Assembly (NCBI RefSeq): GCF_900299535.1 | Contig: NZ_OMKE01000023.1 | Span: forward strand, 1 to 64,000 | Origin: Aquimarina aquimarini | GTDB taxonomy: Bacteria; Bacteroidota; Bacteroidia; Flavobacteriales; Flavobacteriaceae | Length of the DNA stretch: 64,000 nucleotides | Reading direction: 5' to 3' | Shown here: positions 55,828 through 64,000 of the stretch, piece by piece | Numbering within the stretch: position 1 is the stretch's first letter | Layout: every line of letters begins with the position of its first letter | Notes under the pieces: generated by a model | The model's input: only the letters and a program-made list of their open reading frames with translations | What the model was told of the DNA's origin: nothing | The model's database searches: none | Position numbers and translations under genes: made by a program

Positions 55828-56347
55828 TGTTATTCGATTTTTTAGAATCATTGATCTGTTTCAATAAATTTTCTATCAATTCAATTCTCTTTTTATAATT
55901 ATTAACAATGGCTTCTAAAATGTACTCATTGTTTAAATTCTTTGTCATTTCCAGTTTTAAAATGTTATATTCTTCATCAAGCTCATCCATAAAGGATAAA
56001 AACTTTTCTTTATCTTGAGGTTGTAATTTGGGGTTATTCTTTACAAGTTGTACTTGAAATGATACTAGATCTTTATAATAAGTATCTATGTCTCTTAATT
56101 CTTGGTGAACAATATTATTTTGTGTGCCAGACCTAAATCCATTAATAATAAACGAATTAGTGAGTGAAAATACCCCTACAAGTATTAAGATACTTGCTGC
56201 TATTTTGAGTAGAGGAGATTTCCATAAACGGATGGTTTTAGGAGGTTCTAATTCAGACTCAATTGCTTGCCATATTTTTGACTTATCAGCCTTATGTTCA
56301 TCAAATAGATGTTTGTTTTCTGTAATGTATTTTTCAAAATTATCCAT
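55808..56347 (-). CDS. Putative membrane anti-sigma factor
   Basis: The 179-residue protein has a cytoplasmic helical N-terminus (about 1-40), one membrane helix (about 47-68) and a periplasmic helical part with many acidic residues. No zinc-binding anti-sigma motif (HxxxCxxC) is present. Position five bases after the ECF sigma gene, single-pass topology and size support an anti-sigma role. It overlaps the next gene by 20 bases. Confidence 0.7.
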   Translation of the reverse strand: MDNFEKYITENKHLFDEHKADKSKIWQAIESELEPPKTIRLWKSPLLKIAASILILVGVFSLTNSFIINGFRSGTQNNIVHQELRDIDTYYKDLVSFQVQLVKNNPKLQPQDKEKFLSFMDELDEEYNILKLEMTKNLNNEYILEAIVNNYKKRIELIENLLKQINDSKKSNNNEGYIL

Positions 56348-56352
56348 CGTAC

Positions 56353-56892
56353 TTATAACACATTTACAATTTCAATTAATTTTTTCTTTGCTCTATGGTA
56401 TTGTGATTTAGATGTTGAAACCGTAATACCTAATATTTCAGCTATTTCTATATGGTCATACCCTTCAATCAGGTAAAGACTAATAATTTGTCGATACCCA
56501 TCAGGCAATATTTTTATGGCATTTTTTACCTTATTAATATCATTAGATTTGACGGGCTCACTTACTTCCTCGCCAATATGATATTCATGTTGATCAAGAG
56601 GAGTGACGGGTATTTTTTTTAATTTTAAATAGTTTATACTTTTATTAATTACAATTCTTTTTAACCAAGAACCAAACGTACTTTCATACCTGAATGATGT
56701 TAAATTCTTGAACGCTTCTACAAAGCTATCTTGCACAATATCCTCTGCATCTTCTTTTATGCCAAGCATGCGCATACTTATATTGTACATGGCGTCTACA
56801 TAGAGCTCATATAACCGGTATTGCGAATTCCTATCACCAGACTTGCTTTTTTCTACAAGGTCTTTGTGAGTATAAAGGATGTTGGTTTCCAA
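56353..56892 (-). CDS. ECF RNA polymerase sigma factor
   Basis: The 179-residue sigma factor has region 2 (RLYELYVDAMYNISMRMLG, EDIVQDSFVEAF) and region 4 (LPDGYRQIISLYLIEGYDH, then EIAEILGITVSTSKSQYHRA). It starts an operon with the putative anti-sigma factor, DUF4097 protein, beta-barrel and tiny protein, so it likely controls an envelope response and may act on its own promoter. Confidence 0.92.
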   Translation of the reverse strand: METNILYTHKDLVEKSKSGDRNSQYRLYELYVDAMYNISMRMLGIKEDAEDIVQDSFVEAFKNLTSFRYESTFGSWLKRIVINKSINYLKLKKIPVTPLDQHEYHIGEEVSEPVKSNDINKVKNAIKILPDGYRQIISLYLIEGYDHIEIAEILGITVSTSKSQYHRAKKKLIEIVNVL

Positions 56893-57123
56893 TTAATACT
56901 TTATTGTAAGTTCCTTTAAATATACTTTTCTTTTAATTATAATCATTGACAGCTCAAAAATATAAAGGTTGCATGAGAAGGCGATAAAAATTGTATTTTT
57001 TTATTGGATAAAGAAATAATCGATTTGTAGAAGAGTTAGTTCTTTATAAACAGAGGGTTCTGCTTATGTTTTTATAATAATATCATTTACACTTTGAATT
57101 TACCGCAATAAAATTCTCTCAAG

Positions 57124-58893
57124 CTAATTTGATGATTGGAGTGCTGAGTGCCAGGAATTTTTAAATAAAATTTGATTTTTTCTAAAAAGAGTTGTGGTTT
57201 TATCCCAGGACCGATCATCGGTATCTTGAATTAGTTTTGTCTCTTTTGTAAGCTGAAAATCGTTGTGACTCTTTAGATATGCATACTCTAATTTAATGAT
57301 ACAACTTTCGTATGGATTTGTGTAGTATCCTGAATAATAAATAGCAAGTTCAAATCCTTTTTTGTTCAAGATAACATCGGTCAAGGGGTCGTTATCATTA
57401 TGAATTATTAGACTTTTATTAAAAGAATGTAGGGTGTAGGAATCAGATGAGTTTCCTTGTAAAATTGCAAAAATAGAACGTTTTTTTAAAGAATAGTCTA
57501 GGTTACGAGCATACACAAAAGCATCAGGATATCCATCTGAGTTAAAGTCATGAACCTTGTAGTAGCCGAGTTGATATCCTTTGAATTCTTTGCTAACAAA
57601 AGATTGTATTTTTTGAGTAGTAGTGTTTTTTTTGATTAGCTTGCCATTGGAAAAGGTGTATGTTATTTCTATATTTTTTCTGTCTATATTTTGAAAAACA
57701 GTATTTGATAAGTCAGAAGAAGGAGTATCTATAGATTCACTTTCTGATTGAATGTCAATAATATTATTTTTTATTCCATTGGTAAACGAAGGAAAAATAA
57801 CAGTATGTCCTTCTGATAACCCACCATCTCCAATACCTGTATTGTCTATAAAATGTTTTATTTGATTCCCATCCCAACTATAGATTGTGTCTCCTCCAGT
57901 TTCTCCACAGCTTTCTGCATAATGACAGCCTCCAATTAGTTCTTGAACCTCAGGAATACCTAGGTTGCCTAAAGGAACTAGGTTGTCTATAGAGGCTTTG
58001 ATTTTGTCTAGAATCTCGCCATTTTTTATTGCCCATATATGGTTGTTATATGCAAGAAACAACAATCCTTTGGTTTTTGTGCTTTCTATGCCATACGTAG
58101 AAATAAAATTCCTCCATACATAAGCCTTTTGATTATTATGCTTAATTTGAGTCCAATATCCTTTTTTACCGTTTATTGTATCTAACTGATGTTGTATGTC
58201 TAATACTTCAAATTTATCCTGGATATTGCTGTTTTTTACAATCTGAGAAGTTATAGATGGAGCTGAACGAATATTTACATTATTGGCAGTGATAAACCCC
58301 CATTGTTTGTTAGATAAAAAGGGTAGAGGTAGATCTTTGGTAAAAGGAATTAGTTTTTTGTTATGCCATTGGTATAGTAAAGCAGTGTTGTTTGTAAATG
58401 TAAAAATAATAATCTCCTTGTTGTTGCTATTATATGTTGACCCGATACTAAATACACTATGCAATGATTGAGTTGGTTTTATTTCTATAAGTTGGTGGTG
58501 TATTTGTTGCTCTTGATATAATACTTTTACTCCAATTTTATGTTCAGACTCTTGTTTTATCAATATCTTATAATCTGTATCGGTGTGGAACCTAAATGCT
58601 GATGTGGCAATAAGATGGTTCCATACATAGGCAATTTTATTTTTATAGTTGATTTCGACCCAATGACCAGCAATTTTATTGATAGTATCTCTTTTTTGAG
58701 AGTGTGTTATCTCTAATTCTTCTCCAGGGTTAAAAGTAGCAACTACTTTTGATTGAATAGAGGGAGCAGTTCTTATATTTACCTTGGTATTATAAATTAC
58801 TGAAGGTGTATGTAAGTGATTTTGAAACTGACTGGGTTGAGAAATTACCTTAATAGATGTGCATAAAAGAATAAAAGTAAAATAACGAAACAT
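57124..58893 (-). CDS. Secreted protein with two SH3 domains
   Basis: The 589-residue protein has a signal peptide (ending KVIS) and two bacterial SH3 domains: one at about 30-105 (NIRTAPSIQSKVVATF) and one at about 200-275 (NNVNIRSAPSITSQIVKN). A third region holds a five-bladed like or Asp-rich segment, KVHDFNSDGYPDAFVYARN, with a calcium-loop pattern. Bacterial SH3 domains bind peptidoglycan or peptides, so a wall-binding protein is possible. No enzymatic motif is seen. It stands alone. Confidence 0.72.
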   Translation of the reverse strand: MFRYFTFILLCTSIKVISQPSQFQNHLHTPSVIYNTKVNIRTAPSIQSKVVATFNPGEELEITHSQKRDTINKIAGHWVEINYKNKIAYVWNHLIATSAFRFHTDTDYKILIKQESEHKIGVKVLYQEQQIHHQLIEIKPTQSLHSVFSIGSTYNSNNKEIIIFTFTNNTALLYQWHNKKLIPFTKDLPLPFLSNKQWGFITANNVNIRSAPSITSQIVKNSNIQDKFEVLDIQHQLDTINGKKGYWTQIKHNNQKAYVWRNFISTYGIESTKTKGLLFLAYNNHIWAIKNGEILDKIKASIDNLVPLGNLGIPEVQELIGGCHYAESCGETGGDTIYSWDGNQIKHFIDNTGIGDGGLSEGHTVIFPSFTNGIKNNIIDIQSESESIDTPSSDLSNTVFQNIDRKNIEITYTFSNGKLIKKNTTTQKIQSFVSKEFKGYQLGYYKVHDFNSDGYPDAFVYARNLDYSLKKRSIFAILQGNSSDSYTLHSFNKSLIIHNDNDPLTDVILNKKGFELAIYYSGYYTNPYESCIIKLEYAYLKSHNDFQLTKETKLIQDTDDRSWDKTTTLFRKNQILFKNSWHSALQSSN

Positions 58894-58952
58894 GAGTGTG
58901 ACTTTATAAGTGCTTAAGGTATAGGTACTACTATGAGCTGGTAAGATAAAAA

Positions 58953-58992
58953 TAAAAAACCTGTGTGAAACTGAATCACACAGGTTTTTTTA
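58953..58992 (-). terminator. Intrinsic terminator after icd
   Basis: A 14-base perfect stem (AAAAACCTGTGTGA / TCACACAGGTTTTT) with a seven-base loop lies just downstream of the isocitrate dehydrogenase gene on the minus strand. Confidence 0.88.
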
Positions 58993-59009
58993 TATACGTA
59001 TTTTATTGA

Positions 59010-61304
<2,295 letters not shown>

Positions 61305-61419
61305 TTATTATATTATTTATCTAGGAAATAACCAGTTGTCTATTTTTTCTTAGTAAAAAATAAAAATAGTACTAAGATTATAATAATTTGTAGTCATAGA
61401 ATTTCCGAGCGCGAAGATA

Positions 61420-61427
61420 CAAATCTA
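61420..61427 (-). promoter_or_regulatory. -7 box probably serving icd
   Basis: TAGATTTG on the minus strand matches TAnnTTTG. It implies a leader of about 180 bases. A -33 box at the proper spacing is not seen. Confidence 0.4.
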
Positions 61428-61563
61428 GTCATCCAAATGCAACCGCTGCATTGTTAGTTTTGCGTTAAAGAAGGTTGAATTACAGTTTCTTAAAAATAGC
61501 GGTAAAAAAAATGAAAGATGTAAAAAAATAAACCTTTTTTTGAAGATACTTTCAAAAAGATAA

Positions 61564-61602
61564 AAAGCCATATCAAGAATATAAATATTTTGATATGGCT
61601 TT
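61564..61602 (-). terminator. Orphan bidirectional terminator in a gene-free stretch
   Basis: A perfect 13-base stem (AAAGCCATATCAA / TTGATATGGCTTT) is followed by T-rich sequence on the minus strand. No gene ends here. Confidence 0.75.
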
Positions 61603-62136
61603 ATCAGAAATAAGTATAATGCTAGCTGTTTTACCCGCTATTAAATAAAAACTTTCGTTAGTTATAACATAATGTCTTATTTCCTAATTTTGAGTAGATT
61701 TAAATGTATCGAAGGTTGATATATTTATTTTTCTACTCATTGGGCTAATACAAAGTGCTTATGTTTCTAAATTACTTTTGTAATTTTTCAGTCCTTCACT
61801 CGAGTAGCCTGATGCCGTTTATAATTAAAAAGGTGTCAAAACTTAATTTTTTCTTTCGAATTTCATTTTGAAATGATTCTAAAGCGAAGCCCTTATGTGA
61901 TTTCAAGTATGTACTCAAAAAAATAACTTTCGTTTTATATTTATTTTAATTGTAAACTGGTCTTACAATGTTCAAAGAACGTTTGTTTGTATAAAATGGT
62001 AAGGAATCCTTGTGTCATCTCATACCATAATGTGTAATTCTATGCTAAATATAATGAAAATCAATTGTTCTGTGAAGAGAGTGTATTGTTTTAGTTATCA
62101 ACCGTTTATGAACTAGAGTTGTTAACTTTTGTTCAT
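61603..62136 (-). other. Gene-free stretch with coding-like remnants
   Basis: No full gene is present. On the minus strand several short open frames read like protein remnants: a 25-codon frame starting MTQGFLTILYKQTFFEH, and a 41-codon frame with KSHKGFALESFQNEIRKKK ending NGIRLLE. Either a decayed gene, a dispersed intergenic repeat or an untranslated RNA ending at the terminator at 61564 would fit. I do not recognise an insertion sequence. Confidence 0.35.
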
Positions 62137-62169
62137 AAAAAAAGGTTGCCATAAATGACAACCTTTTTT
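62137..62169 (-). terminator. Intrinsic terminator after rplS
   Basis: Stem AAAAAAGGTTG / CAACCTTTTTT with a short loop, right behind the rplS stop on the minus strand. Confidence 0.88.
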
Positions 62170-62185
62170 GTGTAAGAAATTATAT

Positions 62186-62536
62186 TTAGTTTCTTTTTTC
62201 TTTGATACGAGCTTTCTTACCAGTAAGTTCTCTAAAGTAGAATATACGAGCTCTACGAACTTTACCTCTTTTATTAACTTCAATTTTTTGAAGTGCTGGT
62301 AAGTTTACTGGGAAAATACGCTCTACACCGATTGTACCAGACATTTTTCTGATAGTAAATGTTTCAGTAGATCCAGTACCTCTTCTTTGGATTACAACTC
62401 CTCTAAAGAACTGTGTACGTGTTTTATTTCCTTCCTTAATTTCATAATAAACAGTGATAGTATCACCTGCAGAGAATTCAGGGAATTCTTTTTTTGCTAC
62501 AAATTCGTTTTGAACAAATTTTACTAAATCTTCCAT
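62186..62536 (-). CDS. rplS: 50S ribosomal protein L19
   Basis: The 116-residue protein has the conserved FSAGDTITVYYEIKEGNK, QFFRGVVIQRRG and FPVNLPALQKIEV, and the KRGKVRRARIFYFRELTGKKARIKEK tail (shown here in parts of a single run). It binds 23S rRNA at the subunit interface. It is a single-gene transcript with its own promoter, leader hairpin and terminator. Confidence 0.96.
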   Translation of the reverse strand: MEDLVKFVQNEFVAKKEFPEFSAGDTITVYYEIKEGNKTRTQFFRGVVIQRRGTGSTETFTIRKMSGTIGVERIFPVNLPALQKIEVNKRGKVRRARIFYFRELTGKKARIKEKRN

Positions 62537-62566
62537 TTTTGATATAGTTCTTGGGTTTTATTAAAG

Positions 62567-62594
62567 CAACATTCGCGATTTTCGCCAGAGGTTG
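62567..62594 (-). promoter_or_regulatory. Hairpin in the rplS leader
   Basis: On the minus strand CAAC and GTTG form an outer stem and GCGA / TCGC an inner stem around AAA, with an asymmetric internal loop. The position in the short leader fits an autogenous L19 leader like those described in Flavobacteria. Confidence 0.45.
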
Positions 62595-62608
62595 GTCTAA
62601 TCAGGGTG

Positions 62609-62639
62609 CAAAAATAAATATTATTTAATGATTTGCAAG
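62609..62639 (-). promoter_or_regulatory. rplS promoter
   Basis: TTG (62637-62639), a 20-base spacer and TATTTTTG (62609-62616), followed by CACCCTG at the likely start of transcription. Confidence 0.72.
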
Positions 62640-62680
62640 TGTTTTGAGATTATTATTCAAATAATTAGAATTAATAGATG

Positions 62681-63217
62681 TCATAAAAAAAATAGGTTTA
62701 TATTTTCTTTCAAAAAACTTAAAGCCTTTGATATTTGAACTTCTACTGTCTTTATCGAAATCCCTAATTCTAAAGCAATTTCTTTATATTTCTTTTTTTC
62801 AAATTTACTTTTTATAAAAATCTCTTTACAACGAGGTGGTAATTTTTTTATAAGAGAATTTATTTTTTTTAGCCTAATTTCATACCTGGTCTCTTTTTCA
62901 AAATATGTTTCAAAAATCAAATCCCATTGTATTTTTTCTAAAGAATCAGATTTTCTTTTCTCCTTTTTTATATGTTGTAAAAAACGATTGTAACAAGATT
63001 TGAATAGATAGCTTTTTAGCGAAGTAGTAATTAAGAGAGTATTTCTTTTTTCCCAGATATAAATAAAAGTTTCTTGAACAATATCTTCAGAAAGTGAATG
63101 ATCGTTACTTAATTTGAAGATATAATTACATAACCAATTATAGTAAGTAGAAAATAAATGCTGATAAGCATCTGTATCTCCTTTTTTTAATTTTTCAAGT
63201 AATTTTTCTTCAGACAT
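62681..63217 (-). CDS. FecI-like ECF sigma factor
   Basis: The 178-residue sigma factor has region 2 (YQHLFSTYYNWLCNYIFKLS, EDIVQETFIYIWEKR) and region 4 (LPPRCKEIFIKSKFEKKKY, then EIALELGISIKTVEVQISKA), the Bacteroidota FecI-type pattern. It is divergent from the FecR-like gene at 63309, rather than co-directional as usual. Its regulon is probably a TonB-dependent receptor beyond the window. Confidence 0.88.
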   Translation of the reverse strand: MSEEKLLEKLKKGDTDAYQHLFSTYYNWLCNYIFKLSNDHSLSEDIVQETFIYIWEKRNTLLITTSLKSYLFKSCYNRFLQHIKKEKRKSDSLEKIQWDLIFETYFEKETRYEIRLKKINSLIKKLPPRCKEIFIKSKFEKKKYKEIALELGISIKTVEVQISKALSFLKENINLFFL

Positions 63218-63308
63218 TTTTAATTAATATGCTTCAAATTTAATAAAAAATCAAAATTGAATAAGGGTTTTTGAGATAAATGTTATCATATAGTTAAAAA
63301 AGCGGTAT

Positions 63309-64000
63309 ATGCATAAAATAGAATTCCTGATAAATCAATATGTAAAAGGTGAAATTTCTTATGAAGAAAAAGAAGATTTGTGGAATTGGGTAAACCAAAA
63401 TGAAGATAATCTCAATTATTTTAGAAAATACTTGATAGAGAATGATAGTTTGATTGTAACAGATTTTGATTCTGAATTAGCGTATCAAAAATTTAAAAAT
63501 ACTATCAAGGCGCGAGGTAAGAAGAAAAATAATGTAAGGAGACTTTATAAATATGCCGCTGTTTTTATAGTGCTGTTAAGTGTTGGGTATTTTATGAAAG
63601 AAGGTTTTTTTATGAGAAAAAGAATTGTTGAACCAAGTATCGTAAGGTTGGTTGATAAGGAGTTAACTAATAAAAAGGTAGAAATAAGATTAGCAGATGG
63701 TAGTGTGAAAAAAATAGAATCTCATCAAGACAAAGAAATAACGAATGGTTTGGGGGATATAGTTGCTGTTAAAAACGGAGATATTATTGATTTTAGTTTG
63801 AATAAGAATTCGAATACAGTAGAGCTTGTATATAACGAGGTGTCGATTCCAAATGGAGAAACTTTTAAAATTAAGCTTTCTGATGGTACTTTGGTGTGGC
63901 TTAATGCTGGTTCAAAGTTACGTTTTCCACAACGTTTTATAGAAACTTCTCATCAACGATTAGTGTATTTAGAAGGGGAAGCTTTTTTTGATGTGACAAA
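63309..64000 (+). CDS. FecR-family anti-sigma factor, truncated by the window end
   Basis: The first 230 codons are present; the frame is open to the end. It has a helical cytoplasmic N-terminus (HKIEFLINQYVKGEIS), a membrane helix (about 83-97) and a FecR periplasmic domain with LSDGTLVWLNAGS, LRFPQRFIE and YLEGEAFFDVT. It would hold or activate the divergent FecI-like factor in response to a receptor signal. The 91-base gap between the two starts must hold both promoters. Confidence 0.85.
   Translation, partial: MHKIEFLINQYVKGEISYEEKEDLWNWVNQNEDNLNYFRKYLIENDSLIVTDFDSELAYQKFKNTIKARGKKKNNVRRLYKYAAVFIVLLSVGYFMKEGFFMRKRIVEPSIVRLVDKELTNKKVEIRLADGSVKKIESHQDKEITNGLGDIVAVKNGDIIDFSLNKNSNTVELVYNEVSIPNGETFKIKLSDGTLVWLNAGSKLRFPQRFIETSHQRLVYLEGEAFFDVT

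Overview
The window comes from a member of the Bacteroidota, almost certainly a marine Flavobacteriaceae (Aquimarina-like would fit, but the genus is a guess). The evidence is low GC, promoters of the Bacteroidota type (TTTG, about 20 bases, TAnnTTTG), gliding-motility genes (gldF/gldG), a bacillithiol gene (bshB1), a TonB-dependent receptor paired with a DUF4249 lipoprotein, LolA/LptF-type envelope genes and several small flavobacterial protein families. It is chromosomal and mostly housekeeping. I found no prophage, intact insertion sequence, CRISPR array or integron.

Layout. 1-99: the 3' end of a 5S rRNA gene and its terminator, closing an rRNA operon. 167-379: an orphan Cys-rich peptide with a bacteriocin-type leader. 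585-4827: a two-gene mutagenic-polymerase operon (dinB, dnaE2-like) behind an unusual double-palindrome promoter. 4952-11809: an envelope coiled-coil protein, a DinB-fold protein, murQ with a small membrane gene, a DUF4249/TonB receptor pair and a cyclase. 11920-12213: remnant of a beta-propeller gene. 12273-16897: a thioesterase, small membrane proteins, rmuC and a lipoprotein. 17061-20390: an ABC ATPase without a normal start codon, then a fused gldF-gldG gene carrying a 60-base tandem duplication. 20511-23921: a monooxygenase-fold protein, SAM hydrolase, PhoH ATPase and purC. 24118-31555: a large BNR-repeat exoprotein, small secreted proteins, a DUF72 protein and a DEAD-box helicase. 31596-34189: a PAS histidine kinase with an overlapping receiver protein. 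34466-36390: a TetR regulator and a ketoacyl synthase sharing two identical operators. 36594-40070: tRNA-Ser, an M28 peptidase, tRNA-His, bshB1 and a transsulfuration enzyme. 40193-42427: a hybrid histidine kinase.

42709-51697 is a conserved-looking forward block: peroxiredoxin, thioredoxin, DUF6952, thiol peroxidase (peroxide defence), then dgkA, ftsK, lolA, lptF-like and ribB (division and envelope biogenesis). 51856-56892 runs in reverse: a DUF4345 protein, a serine hydrolase, and an ECF sigma/anti-sigma operon with a DUF4097 protein, a beta-barrel protein and a tiny coupled gene. 57124-62536 holds an SH3 protein, monomeric isocitrate dehydrogenase behind a structured leader, a gene-poor stretch of about 950 bases, and rplS behind a leader hairpin. 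The window ends with a FecI-like sigma factor divergent from a FecR-like anti-sigma factor that runs off the end.

The most interesting points are regulatory and architectural: paired GGAATnATTCC palindromes flanking the -7 box of the mutagenic polymerase operon; twin ATATACCTTACGGTATAT operators around the TetR/ketoacyl synthase pair with a near-leaderless tetR message; an extended TAnnTTTGCACCC promoter shared by two tRNA genes and rplS; the gldF-gldG fusion with its 20-residue repeat; and a RibB with a degenerate GTP cyclohydrolase II half. No complete, wholly novel multi-gene system stands out.
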